Shown here one piece after another: positions 27,880-36,950 of a stretch of 64,000 bases of DNA. The position numbers were made by a program, and so were the translations under genes. The stretch comes from Candidatus Humimonas hydrogenitrophica (lineage in GTDB: Bacteria; Gemmatimonadota; Gemmatimonadetes; Palauibacterales; Palauibacteraceae), in the NCBI GenBank assembly GCA_947581615.1, contig CANPVD010000080.1, forward strand, positions 1-64,000, given 5' to 3'. The stretch's first letter is position 1. Each line of letters starts with the position of its first letter. The notes beneath the pieces were generated by a model, which worked only from the letters and a program-made list of their open reading frames with translations, was not told where the DNA came from and searched no databases.

Positions 27880-29379
27880 ATGCACGCCATCGAGCATCTC
27901 TCCCCGACCGCCGCCGCTTCGCGCCTCGCCTCTCTCGTCCTCGCGACCGGCCTGGCGCTGGCCGTCCGGCCGGGACCGGCCGCGGCCGTGACCCCCGGCG
28001 TCCCCTCCGCCCGCGCCGCCGCGTTCGACACGGGCGCCGTGGCGCCGGCGTCCCGACAACCGATCCTGCGGAGCATCGCGGATGCCGTGTCGGCGGACTC
28101 CCTGCGGGCCGTGCTCACCAGGCTCGTGAGCTTCGGCACCCGCAACACGCTGTCCGACACGGTCTCGGACACCCGGGGCATCGGGGCGGCCCGTCGGTGG
28201 ATCAAGGGCCGCATGGACACGCTCTCGGAGCGCTGCGGGGGCTGTCTCCAGGTCTTCTTCCAGAGGAACCTCGTGCCGCCCGGGCGCCGCGTTCCCGACA
28301 CCACGGCGGTGGTCAACGTGGTGGCGGTCCAGCGCGGCACGACGGACCCGGGCCGCTACGTCCTCATCACCGGCCACTACGACTCGCGCGTCTCCGACGT
28401 CCTGAACGACACCTCCTTCGCTCCGGGCGCCGACGACGACGGCTCGGGGGTGGCGGCCGTGCTGGAGGCGGCGCGGGTCCTCAGCCGGCACAAGTTCGCC
28501 GCCACCGTCGTGTACGCGGCCCTGGCGGGGGAGGAGCAGGGGTTGTTCGGCGGGAAGGGGCTCGCCGCCTACGCCCGCGAGCACGGCTGGCGGATCGAGG
28601 CGGACCTCAACAACGACATCATCGGCAACATCGAGGGGATCGACGGGATCATCGACAACACCACGGCCCGCGTGTTCTCGGAGGGGACGCGGGCCACGGA
28701 GTCCGCGCGCACCGCCCGCATCCGGCGTTATACGGGGGGCGAGGTGGACTCCCCCTCGCGCGAGGTGGCGCGCTACGTGGCGCGGATGTCGAACTACGTG
28801 CGCAACCTCCACGTCATGCTCATCTACCGCCTGGACCGGTTCGGCCGCGGGGGCGACCACAGCGCCTTCAACGACGTGGGCTACCCGGCCGTGCGCATCA
28901 CCGAGCGCAACGAGAACTACCATCGCCAGCACCAGGACGTGCGGGTCGAGGACGGGATCCACTACGGGGATGTGCTCGCTGGCGTGAACTTCCCGTACCT
29001 GAGGAAGATGGCCGCGCTCAACCTGGTCTCGCTGGCCTCCATGGCCTGGGCTCCGGCTCCGCCGGAGGGGGTCCAGATCCGCGGGGCCGTGCGGCCGAGC
29101 ACGACGCTGAAGTGGGACGCCTCCGACGCCTCTCGCGCCCCGGATCTGGCCGGGTACAGGATCTACTGGCGCCCCACGGACGCGGCCCGCTGGCAGAAGA
29201 GCGTGTGGGTGGGCGGCGCCACCCAGCACACGCTCGAGGACGTGGTGATCGACAACTACACGTTCGGAGTGGCGGCCGTCTCGAAGGACGGCTTCGAGAG
29301 CCCGGCCGTGTTCCCCGGTCCGGTCGGAGACTTCGCGCCGCCGCCGGACTCCACCGGGGCCGGGCGGGGAGGCCGCTAG
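27880..29379 (+). CDS. Secreted M28-family zinc aminopeptidase with fibronectin-like C-terminus
   Basis: A 499-residue exopeptidase; the ATG follows AGGAGAAGGA. Signal peptide in about the first 40 residues. Metal ligands of M28 peptidases are visible in order: His and Asp in ITGHYDSR, the bridging Asp in GADDDGSGV, the Glu pair in AGEEQGLFGG, Asp in LNNDIIGN and His in GGDHSAFNDVG. The last about 90 residues are a fibronectin type III-like domain (TLKWDASDAS, YRIYWRPTD) that may anchor the enzyme to polymers. It lies downstream of the SusCD terminator and may supply peptides for that importer. Confidence 0.88.
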   Translation: MHAIEHLSPTAAASRLASLVLATGLALAVRPGPAAAVTPGVPSARAAAFDTGAVAPASRQPILRSIADAVSADSLRAVLTRLVSFGTRNTLSDTVSDTRGIGAARRWIKGRMDTLSERCGGCLQVFFQRNLVPPGRRVPDTTAVVNVVAVQRGTTDPGRYVLITGHYDSRVSDVLNDTSFAPGADDDGSGVAAVLEAARVLSRHKFAATVVYAALAGEEQGLFGGKGLAAYAREHGWRIEADLNNDIIGNIEGIDGIIDNTTARVFSEGTRATESARTARIRRYTGGEVDSPSREVARYVARMSNYVRNLHVMLIYRLDRFGRGGDHSAFNDVGYPAVRITERNENYHRQHQDVRVEDGIHYGDVLAGVNFPYLRKMAALNLVSLASMAWAPAPPEGVQIRGAVRPSTTLKWDASDASRAPDLAGYRIYWRPTDAARWQKSVWVGGATQHTLEDVVIDNYTFGVAAVSKDGFESPAVFPGPVGDFAPPPDSTGAGRGGR

Positions 29380-29425
29380 CCCGCGACCCTGCGGCCGGCG
29401 GCCCGGCCACGCCGGCCGCCGCGCC

Positions 29426-30109
29426 TCACGTCCGGCTCCACGCCCGCCGCAGGAGCCACGCGCACACGACCAGGGAGACCGCGATCCACGCCAGGCCCCA
29501 CACCAGCGCGGGGATGCCGGTCATGCGGGCCAGGGCCGTGGCGTCGGAGGGCAGGCCGGGGCGGTCCAGGATGTCGCTCTTGATGTCGAGCACCGCGTAC
29601 AGGCAGCTGGTGAGCCCGAGCGCGGTGAGCAGCAGCTCGCGGCCCCCGGCTGCCAGCCGGAACGCCGCGAGGACGAGGGCCGCCCCCGCCGCGAGGCACA
29701 GGAGGATGGCGAAGCCGGAGCGCACCGTGAGCAGTCCGAGGGCCAGGATCCCCGCGCCCAGCAGCCCGAGGAGCACCCGCGACGTGCGTCCCCCCGATCG
29801 GCCGACCTCGATGAACAGCGCCCCCCACGCGAGGCTTCCCAGGTAGCCGGCCGACAGCGTGAGGAAGGCGTTCCCTCCCGGGCACCGGCAGAAACCGCCC
29901 TGGTCGGGACTCAGGCCGATCTCGCGGATCGTACCTCCCGTGGCGATCGCCACGACACCGTGGCTGAGCTCGTGGAGGAGGACCACGAACATCTGCACGG
30001 GCCAGGCGAACACGGTGTCCCACAGGAACCACACGGCGATCACGTACACGGCCAGCCCGGCCAGGAAGTGAAGGCGACGCTTGCCCCGGGACGGAGCGGC
30101 CGGACTCAC
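29426..30109 (-). CDS. M50B-type membrane metalloprotease
   Basis: A 227-residue polytopic protein with about six hydrophobic helices. The second helix contains the zinc site HELSHG (residues 46-51); the M50B-like family commonly has this single HExxH and an Asp-containing later helix. Related proteins cut membrane-bound substrates or serve sporulation and stress signalling. It starts with a GTG overlapping the stop of the DUF402 fusion gene, so it is coupled to it. A short Cys pair in GGFCRCPGG follows helix 3. The substrate is unknown. Confidence 0.8.
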   Translation of the reverse strand: MSPAAPSRGKRRLHFLAGLAVYVIAVWFLWDTVFAWPVQMFVVLLHELSHGVVAIATGGTIREIGLSPDQGGFCRCPGGNAFLTLSAGYLGSLAWGALFIEVGRSGGRTSRVLLGLLGAGILALGLLTVRSGFAILLCLAAGAALVLAAFRLAAGGRELLLTALGLTSCLYAVLDIKSDILDRPGLPSDATALARMTGIPALVWGLAWIAVSLVVCAWLLRRAWSRT

Positions 30110-31113
30110 AGGAGCACCACCAGCGCCACACCACACACCACGAGGCCGGCGAGGGCGAGGCCGGGCCACGCCCGGTCGAACGCCGCCCGGCAGACGGCGA
30201 ACACGCCCAGGAACAGCCCGAGGGCGGAGTACACGGAGGCCAGCAGCGACCGCCACAGCGAGCTGTCGTGCAGGACGAGGATGGCGACGGCGCTCACCGC
30301 CGCGGCCAGGAAGAGCGTGTGTTCGGTGAACACCTCCCTCATCCGCACGCGCCGCGCGGCCGGGAGCTTCCCGGACAGCGCCACCGGGAGGAGACCGACC
30401 GCCTCGGCGGCCAGGGTCGCGAGCCACGCGGTGCGGCCCGGTCCCGGTCCCGTGAGGGCGTCCGAGAGCGCCGCGAAGCCGAGGGAGGTCACGGCCACGG
30501 CGCCCAGAAGGTAGATGCCGTACGCGATGATCCGGGAGGACACCAGGTTGGCGAAGTAGGTACCGGGCTCGTCGCGGCGGAGCCGCAGCGTGGCGAGCGA
30601 CTCCAGTGGCCAGTCCTCCACTTCTCGCGGTGGCCATGCGCCGCTACGGGCCCGATCCAGCAGTCCCCGAGCCGTCGCCCGTGCGCGCTCGGCCTCCTCG
30701 CGCTCGATGGTCCCTTCGGCGCACGCCCGCTCCAGGTCCTCCTCGTCCAGCAGCTGCGTGTCCCCGTCGACGGGCGTCCACAGGTCCAGGAACAGGTCCA
30801 CGATGCTCCACCCACCGTTCTCGAACGTGGGAGGGAGCACCAGGTTGGTGTAGTGGCCCAGGAGCTCGCCGTCGGGGCCGTACAGGGCCGCGACCTCGTA
30901 GAACCGGTCCGGATAGGTGAACCACACCAGCGAGGAGCCGCCGGGCAGGGCGACGGGACCGACGCGCAGGGTGTCGGCATCGGGCGGGCGCTCGAGGAGC
31001 GTGATCTTGACCTCTCTCCCGTCGTAGAGGAGCTCCTGGCGGAAGCGCTCGACCCGGTCGGGCGGACGATGGTATTCGATCTCGACGGTCGGCACCTCGT
31101 GCGGGCGCCGCAA
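30106..31113 (-). CDS. DUF402 domain fused to a multi-helix membrane domain
   Basis: A 335-residue protein. Residues about 15-170 resemble DUF402 (FomD/nucleoside-phosphatase-like fold): LLYDGREVKITLLERP, SLVWFTYPDRFYEVAALYGPDG, then the Asp-rich end SIVDLFLDLWTPVDG. Residues about 195-335 form five hydrophobic helices. DUF402 proteins hydrolyse phosphoester or phosphoanhydride bonds or bind RNA-like ligands and are normally soluble; the membrane fusion is unusual. It is coupled to the M50B protease gene by a GTGA overlap. No signal peptide, so the DUF402 part should face the cytoplasm. Confidence 0.75.
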   Translation of the reverse strand: MRRPHEVPTVEIEYHRPPDRVERFRQELLYDGREVKITLLERPPDADTLRVGPVALPGGSSLVWFTYPDRFYEVAALYGPDGELLGHYTNLVLPPTFENGGWSIVDLFLDLWTPVDGDTQLLDEEDLERACAEGTIEREEAERARATARGLLDRARSGAWPPREVEDWPLESLATLRLRRDEPGTYFANLVSSRIIAYGIYLLGAVAVTSLGFAALSDALTGPGPGRTAWLATLAAEAVGLLPVALSGKLPAARRVRMREVFTEHTLFLAAAVSAVAILVLHDSSLWRSLLASVYSALGLFLGVFAVCRAAFDRAWPGLALAGLVVCGVALVVLL

Positions 31114-31132
31114 CCGGGACCGAACGCGGCGC

Positions 31133-33298
31133 CTAGACGGCGACAGGGGCCGTGAAGCTGTCGCCGGCCTCGGCCATCCGGACCAGACGCGGGGCGGGCT
31201 CGAAACGAGGCCCGACCCGGCCGGCCAGCTCCCGCAGAGACTCGACGATCGAGGTCAGGCCCTCGCTGTCCGCCCAGCGCAGGAGCCCTCCGCGGAACGG
31301 CGGGAAGCCCGTGCCCATCACCATGGCCAGGTCCACCGCCGCGGCGCCCTCCACGACCTCCTGCTCGAGCGCGAAGGCGGCCTCGTTGACCATGACGTAC
31401 AGGCAGCGACGGCGGATCTCCTCGTCGTTCGGGGGGGTGCTCGCGGGCCCGGGGAGGAGGCGCCGGAGGTCGGAGTCGACCCCCTTCTCGCGCCCGTCCT
31501 GGTAAATGTAGAACCCGAGCCCGTTCTTCTTGCCCAGCCGGCCGTCCTCCAGGAGCCGCTCGATCACCCCGGACGGCGTCAGGCGCTCGCCGAGCTCGCG
31601 CCCGAGCTCCGAGGCCACGTGACGCGCCACGTCGAAGCCGACTTCATCGAGGAGTCGGCAGGGTCCCATCGGCATCCCGAAGTCGGCGACCGCGTCGTCG
31701 AGCTTCCGGACCGGAACACCCTCCTCGAGCAGGTAGCCGGCCTCGTTGAGGTAGGGGCCCAGGAGCCGGTTCACCAGGAAGCCCGGGGAATCCCTCACGA
31801 TGACGGGCCTCTTGTCCATGTCCAGCGCGAAGCCGAACGCGGTGGCCAGGGCCTCGTCCGAGGTCTCGGGCGTGCGGATCACCTCGACCAGCGGCATGCG
31901 GTGGACGGGGTTGAAGAAGTGGAGGCCGACCACGCGCGCCGGTCGGGTGGCCCCCGACGCCAGCTCGGACACCGACAGCGACGACGTGTTGGTGGCGAAC
32001 ACGGCGCGCTCGGGGAGCGCCTCCTCCGCCTCGCGGAGGACCTGCTTCTTCACGGCCATTCGCTCCACGACGGCCTCGATGGCCAGATCCACCTGGCCGA
32101 ACTCCGCGTAGTCGAGGACTCCCTGGATGCGCGCGAACTTGAGGCCGGCCTCCTCGGCGCCGAACACGCCCTTGCTCGCGGCTTTCTCCAGGAGCTCGTG
32201 GGCGTGATGGAGCCCCGCATCGAGCGGTCCCTGCTCGATGTCCTTGAGCACCACGTCGACGTCCTTCGAGGCCGCCAGCTCCGCGATGGCCCCGCCCATC
32301 ACGCCCGCCCCGATCACGCCCACACGCTCGACCGGGCGCCGCTTCTCAAGGACCGCGGCCGGGAGCGCGTCGCGGGCTCCCGTCGAGAGCTGGAAGATGC
32401 GAATCAGATTCTTGCACACCGGGGTGACGGCGAGCTCGCCGAGGGCGCGTGCCTCGATCTCCAGCGCCTGGTCGACCTGGAGTCCGTGCGTTCGCTCGAC
32501 GACATCGAGCGCCACCATGGGCGCCGGATAGCGTCCCCCGGTGCGCTTCGCGGTGCGGCCGCGGGCCATGGAGAACAGGAGCTTGCGGCCCAGGCCGTTA
32601 TCCTCGAGGAGCCTCTCCGTGAAGGACTTCTCGTAGACGGATGGCTTCACGCGCCCGGTGATGACCTCCCGGATGAACGCCCGCACGCCGTCCCGGAACC
32701 CCTCCTCGGACAGCACCCTGTCCACGAGTGCCATGCGCCGCGCCCTGTCGGGCTTCACCGGGGCCCCCGTCAGGATCACGTTCAGGGCGTTCTGGATGCC
32801 ACACTGCCGGGGGAGCCGCACCGTGCCCCCGAAGCCGGGAAGGATCCCGAGCTGGGTCTCCGGCAAACCGATGCGGGTGGAAGGACGGTCGGAGGCCAGC
32901 CGGTAGTCGCAGGCCAGGGCGAGCTCCGTGCCGCCCCCGAGGCAGCTGCCGTCGATCGCGGCGATCGTGGGAACGGTGAGCCGCGACACACGGGCGAACA
33001 CCTTCTGACCCTTGCGGCTCTTGGCCGCGGCCTCGTTCGCGTCGGTGAGGGCCGCGATCTCGTTCACGTCGGCACCGGCGATGAACGAGCCCGGTTTGTC
33101 GCTCCACATCACCACGGCGACCAGCTTGCCGGTGGCGATGCGCGACTGCAGCTCGGTGATGAGCGCGTCCAGGCGCTCCATGATCGCGGTCGTGAGGAGG
33201 TTGACCTTCGATCCGGGCCGATCGAAGGTCAACCACCCGATGTTGTCGTTGTCGACCGCGAGGGTGAGACCCTCCTCCTGGACGTCCTTCGGCATCAC
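31133..33298 (-). CDS. fadJ: Fatty acid oxidation fusion: enoyl-CoA hydratase/3-hydroxyacyl-CoA dehydrogenase
   Basis: A 721-residue bifunctional enzyme of beta-oxidation (FadJ/FadB type). The N-terminal crotonase domain has the oxyanion-hole segments SFIAGADVNEI and the catalytic region GSCLGGGTELALACDYR and LPETQLGILPGFGG. The dehydrogenase domain starts at about residue 320 with GVIGAGVMGGAIA (NAD loop) and has the catalytic His in HFFNPVHRMPLVEV. It hydrates and oxidises acyl-CoA; no thiolase gene is adjacent. The start is GTG 33298 or ATG 33295, overlapping the stop of the lipoprotein gene upstream, an odd functional pairing. Confidence 0.9.
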   Translation of the reverse strand: MMPKDVQEEGLTLAVDNDNIGWLTFDRPGSKVNLLTTAIMERLDALITELQSRIATGKLVAVVMWSDKPGSFIAGADVNEIAALTDANEAAAKSRKGQKVFARVSRLTVPTIAAIDGSCLGGGTELALACDYRLASDRPSTRIGLPETQLGILPGFGGTVRLPRQCGIQNALNVILTGAPVKPDRARRMALVDRVLSEEGFRDGVRAFIREVITGRVKPSVYEKSFTERLLEDNGLGRKLLFSMARGRTAKRTGGRYPAPMVALDVVERTHGLQVDQALEIEARALGELAVTPVCKNLIRIFQLSTGARDALPAAVLEKRRPVERVGVIGAGVMGGAIAELAASKDVDVVLKDIEQGPLDAGLHHAHELLEKAASKGVFGAEEAGLKFARIQGVLDYAEFGQVDLAIEAVVERMAVKKQVLREAEEALPERAVFATNTSSLSVSELASGATRPARVVGLHFFNPVHRMPLVEVIRTPETSDEALATAFGFALDMDKRPVIVRDSPGFLVNRLLGPYLNEAGYLLEEGVPVRKLDDAVADFGMPMGPCRLLDEVGFDVARHVASELGRELGERLTPSGVIERLLEDGRLGKKNGLGFYIYQDGREKGVDSDLRRLLPGPASTPPNDEEIRRRCLYVMVNEAAFALEQEVVEGAAAVDLAMVMGTGFPPFRGGLLRWADSEGLTSIVESLRELAGRVGPRFEPAPRLVRMAEAGDSFTAPVAV

Positions 33299-34050
33299 AT
33301 CTTCAGACGCACCTGGGCGTTCTCACGCGTCAGCTTGAGGGTGTCCGACTTCATCGTGTCGATGCGGATGTTCCAGTACAGCTCCTCGAAGGGCAGCGTG
33401 TAGCGGGCGTAGACGTACCAGGGGGCGCCCTTCATGTGGCCCGTGGCGTAGCCCTGGCCGTCGGTGGTGTCCGCCACGACCTTCTTGCCGCGCTGTTTGA
33501 GGAGACTGTCCACGATGGACGTGTAGGGAGCGAAGGCCTGATCCGCCCACGTGTTCTCCACGGCCCGCATCGAGTCCGAGCGCTCGATGGTGAGCTTCTG
33601 GAGGCTGTCGAAGCTTGCGAACAGCCGCTTCTTGCGTGTGTCGAGCCTCGACACCTCGGCATCCAGCGCGTTGAACCGCTTGTAGAGCGGAAGGTACTTG
33701 GGGTCCCGGCGGTCGAGCTTCTGAAGGTCCGCGGACAGCTTCTGCAGATCATCGCGCTTGTCCGACCACGCCGTCTCGGCCGCGTGCCACGTCTGGTTGA
33801 GGTCGGCGACCTGCTGCTTCTCCGCCTTGAGGTCGTCGGGCACCTGGGGCTGCGGCTCCGACGCCCTCCTGGTCAGGGCGTCGAAGATCGAGTCCCGGTC
33901 GTACGGCAGGAACTCGACGGGGATGTCCTTGGCCGGTGTGGCCACCGAGTCCTGGGCGGACCTGGGGAGGACCTGGACGGTCACGCTGCGTCCACAAGCC
34001 ACGGTCATGGCGGCTGCCGTCAGGAACAGCGGTAGGGCTCGAGCGCGCAT
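33295..34050 (-). CDS. Coiled-coil lipoprotein of unknown function
   Basis: A 251-residue lipoprotein from the ATG at 34050, preceded by GGAGAGAG. The signal peptide ends in the lipobox AAAMTVAC near residue 18. The middle (residues about 80-160) is a charged helical coiled coil (LKAEKQQVADLNQTWHAA, LYKRFNALDAEVSRLDTRKK). The C-terminus is a small beta-rich part with WYVYARYTLPFEELYWNIRI. No catalytic motif was recognised. It is directly coupled to fadJ. Confidence 0.7.
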   Translation of the reverse strand: MRARALPLFLTAAAMTVACGRSVTVQVLPRSAQDSVATPAKDIPVEFLPYDRDSIFDALTRRASEPQPQVPDDLKAEKQQVADLNQTWHAAETAWSDKRDDLQKLSADLQKLDRRDPKYLPLYKRFNALDAEVSRLDTRKKRLFASFDSLQKLTIERSDSMRAVENTWADQAFAPYTSIVDSLLKQRGKKVVADTTDGQGYATGHMKGAPWYVYARYTLPFEELYWNIRIDTMKSDTLKLTRENAQVRLKM

Positions 34051-34179
34051 CGACTCTCTCCGGTCTTGGGAGTACCGCCTTCGAACGGTCGGGTCCCTCC
34101 CCGCAGCGCGCCGCGACCCTCCGACACAGGACGAAGTGTCGCCACGGTAGGCGAGCGGACCCGAGACGAAGAAGCTAGA

Positions 34180-34215
34180 CCGCCGGAGGCGCCGAATCAA
34201 CGGCGCCTCCGGCGG
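34180..34215 (-). terminator. Terminator hairpin after the M23 peptidase gene
   Basis: A perfect 15-pair GC-rich stem (34180-34194 with 34201-34215) and six-base loop, followed on the minus strand by TCTAGCTTCTTCG, a weak pyrimidine tail. It lies 33 bases after the M23 gene stop and separates it from the lipoprotein-fadJ pair. Confidence 0.7.
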
Positions 34216-34247
34216 GGTGGGACGGAGCGGGGCGGGCTCCCGGACGG

Positions 34248-35189
34248 CTATTCGAACAGGTGGTCGCCGAGCAGGTAGGGACGCGGGTTCACGTGGTGGC
34301 CGTTGATGAGGACCTCGTAGTGGAGGTTCGGTCCGGTGGCCAGCCCGGTCTCTCCGACCCGCGCGATGACCTCGCCGCGCTCGACGTGCTCGCCCTTGTG
34401 GACGAGGATGCGGGAGGCGTGCGCGTAGCGCGTGTGGTAACCGTACCCGTGGTCGATCTCGACCATGTTGCCGTAGCCCTCGTCCTTGCCGGCGAACACC
34501 ACCCGCCCCGGTGCGGCGGCCCGGATGGGGGCGCCGAGCGGCGCCGACAGGTCCAGGCCCTCGTGCGGACGGTTGTAGAGCAGGATGGGGTGGTAGCGGC
34601 TGCGGCTGAAGCCGGAGCTGATCCAGGACTCGTCCGCCGGGACGGGCCGGATGGAGGGACGAGCCAGCATGACCGCGCGGTGGACGCGCAGGGAGTCCGT
34701 CGCCTCGGAGAGGCTGGTCGTGAGCAGCCGGGCGCGGCGCAGGAGCACGTCCAGCGTCGAGGCCACGTCCTCCGTCTCTCCTCCTGCCCGCGGGTCCAGC
34801 CTGACCAGCGCCTGGTGCACCGGGTCCGAGATGGGCGGACCTCCGACGCCCACCGCCTGGACGTCGGGGTCGAGGAGGGGGAGGCCCGCCGCGAGACGGT
34901 AGCGCTCCTCCCGGCTCGAGAAGTCGTCCATGGCACGGGTCAGCGAGCCCACACGCCCCTCGATGTCCCGCAAGCTGACGAGCAGCGTGCGGTTCTCCGA
35001 GCGCAGTCGGGAGACCTCGGTGGCCCGCCAGGACGTGCGTACCAGGAAGAACAGGCCCGTGCCGGTCGCGAGCAGGACGAGGATCGCCGCCGCGAGCGCC
35101 AGCCGGACGGTCCGAGTCCGGAGGCGGAAGTTGCGCGAAACGCCGTCGGCGCTGTGGGGCAGGATCTGGACGGTCCAGCCTGGCTTCAT
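34248..35189 (-). CDS. M23-family peptidoglycan DD-metallopeptidase
   Basis: A 313-residue membrane-anchored endopeptidase from the ATG at 35189 (MKPGWTVQILPHSADG). Residues about 30-52 are a transmembrane helix; residues about 55-170 are a coiled coil; the LytM domain occupies about 195-305. Zinc ligands: His and Asp in RPHEGLDLSAP, and the last His in NLHYEVLING; another conserved His is in TRYAHAS. It cleaves peptidoglycan cross-links or activates amidases at the cell wall. The large helical region is typical of M23 proteins that scaffold division or envelope machinery. Confidence 0.9.
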   Translation of the reverse strand: MKPGWTVQILPHSADGVSRNFRLRTRTVRLALAAAILVLLATGTGLFFLVRTSWRATEVSRLRSENRTLLVSLRDIEGRVGSLTRAMDDFSSREERYRLAAGLPLLDPDVQAVGVGGPPISDPVHQALVRLDPRAGGETEDVASTLDVLLRRARLLTTSLSEATDSLRVHRAVMLARPSIRPVPADESWISSGFSRSRYHPILLYNRPHEGLDLSAPLGAPIRAAAPGRVVFAGKDEGYGNMVEIDHGYGYHTRYAHASRILVHKGEHVERGEVIARVGETGLATGPNLHYEVLINGHHVNPRPYLLGDHLFE

Positions 35190-35423
35190 GCTCACGTCGC
35201 GGTTAGAGCCGTGCCCGGATGGAGCTCGAGAAGGATGATGCTCTCCAGCAATCCGTGCACCACCGCCGTGTACGGACGATCGCAAGCCTATGGGAGCCCC
35301 TGTGTTGACGGTTCCGTTGCCGGGGACTTCGGGCTCCCCGTGCCTGGCCGCGGCCTGCACCGGTTGCAGGACGTGTGAAAAAGGTGCGCAGTGGGAGCAG
35401 GTTACCTTGCAGGATCGGGGCCG

Positions 35424-36950
35424 TCAAGCGTCGTCCCGTGGAAACAGGACGGCTCCGCCCGCCACCCCGGTCAGGCCGGCGGTTCGATCCTCCAGCGCGT
35501 CGAAGGACGGGACGGGTTCCTCTCCGCCCAGCTGCTCCCAGAGCGTGCGCGACTTCCCCGGGAGGAACGGGGTCAACATGACGGCGGTGGCGGCCAGCGC
35601 TCGCACCAGCGAGCCCAGGGAGGCGTCCAGGGCTCCCTGCCCGGCACCCTCGTCCCGCTCGGCCCGCGCCAGGTCCCACGGCCTGGACCGGTCGACGAAG
35701 CCGTTCGCCTCGCGGACCAGGTCGAGGGCGGCCTGCGCGCCCCGGTGCAGGAGGAGCGCCTCCATGGAGGCGTGGTAGCCGGACAGGGCGCCGCGCCGCG
35801 CCTCGTCCAGCTCCGTGTCGTCCCCGGCCGGCACCCGGCCCTCCCGGTACTTCCGTACCATGGCCACGACCCGGTTCAGGAGGTTGCCGAGGTCGTTGGC
35901 GAGCTCGGCGTTGTAGCGCTCGTCGAAGCTCGCCAGCAGCCGGGCGGGTGACCCGAAGTCGCGATCGCCGTCCCAGGGCGTCTCACGCAGCATGAAGTAG
36001 CGGAACGCGTCGGGCCCGTGACGCTCGACCAGGGCCTCGAGCTCCAGGCGGGCCCCGGCGGACTTGGAGATCTTGCCGCCCTCGACGCTCACGAATCCGT
36101 GGCCCCACACCGAGCGAGGCAGCTCGATGCCGGCCGACAGCAGCATGGCGGGCCAGATGACGCAGTGGAAGCGGGTGATGTCCTTGCCGATCACGTGCAG
36201 GTCGGCCGGCCACCACTCGCGGTACGCGTCGTCGGGGAAGCCGATGGCCGACAGGTAGTTGGTCAGCGCGTCCAGCCACACGTACACGGTGTGGTCCTCG
36301 GTCCCCGGGAACGGAATGCCCCACGGGATCCGGGAGCGGGAGGCCGACACGTCCTCGAGTCCGCCCTCCAGGAGCCGGACGATCTCGTTGCGGCGGCTCT
36401 CGGGGCGGATGAAGTCCGGGTGGGCCTCGATGTGCGCGAGCAGGGGATCGCGGAAGCGGGACAGCCGGAAGAACCAGTTGTCCTCCTCCGTCCACGCGAT
36501 CTCGCGGTCCGGGTGCAGCGGACAGCGGCCGTCCACGAGCTCGTCCTCGGCGCGGAAGGCCTCGCAGCGCACGCAGTACCAGCCCTCGTACGTCCCCATG
36601 TAGAGGTCGCCGGCCTCTCGCACCCGCTCGACGAGCGCCGTGACCGCGCGGGCGTGCCGCGGCTGGGTCGTTCGGATGAAGTCGTCGTACGAGACGCCGA
36701 GGCTGTCCCACACGGCCCGGAAGCGGCCGGCGAGCTCGTCCACGAGCTCGGCCGGCTCGATGCCCCGGCGGGCGGCCTCCTGGGGGATGCTCTGCCCGTG
36801 CTCGTCCATGCCGATGACGAAATGCACGCGGTCGCCGCGCAGGCGACGATACCGCGCGATGGCGTCCGCGCCGATCTTCTCGAACGCGTGGCCGGCGTGC
36901 GGCTCGCCGTTGGCGTAGTCGATGGCGGTGGTGATGTAGAAGTGGCCCAT
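35424..36950 (-). CDS. metG: Methionyl-tRNA synthetase
   Basis: A class I tRNA synthetase of 508 residues that charges tRNA-Met. The ATG at 36950 overlaps the ricT stop. The HIGH motif appears as HAGH at residues 18-21 and KMSKS as KISKS (about residue 300). The CP insertion has Cys residues YCVRCEAF and CPLHPD, consistent with a zinc knuckle. It lacks the C-terminal dimerisation (EMAPII-type) domain that many MetG proteins have, as its length shows. It is the last gene in the chain dnaE-accA-ricT-metG. Confidence 0.93.
   Translation of the reverse strand: MGHFYITTAIDYANGEPHAGHAFEKIGADAIARYRRLRGDRVHFVIGMDEHGQSIPQEAARRGIEPAELVDELAGRFRAVWDSLGVSYDDFIRTTQPRHARAVTALVERVREAGDLYMGTYEGWYCVRCEAFRAEDELVDGRCPLHPDREIAWTEEDNWFFRLSRFRDPLLAHIEAHPDFIRPESRRNEIVRLLEGGLEDVSASRSRIPWGIPFPGTEDHTVYVWLDALTNYLSAIGFPDDAYREWWPADLHVIGKDITRFHCVIWPAMLLSAGIELPRSVWGHGFVSVEGGKISKSAGARLELEALVERHGPDAFRYFMLRETPWDGDRDFGSPARLLASFDERYNAELANDLGNLLNRVVAMVRKYREGRVPAGDDTELDEARRGALSGYHASMEALLLHRGAQAALDLVREANGFVDRSRPWDLARAERDEGAGQGALDASLGSLVRALAATAVMLTPFLPGKSRTLWEQLGGEEPVPSFDALEDRTAGLTGVAGGAVLFPRDDA

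Noticed and set aside
35190-35423. A terminator after metG near the run of T on the minus strand at 35375-35380
   Set aside because: The preceding sequence does not form a stable stem, only a few pairs.
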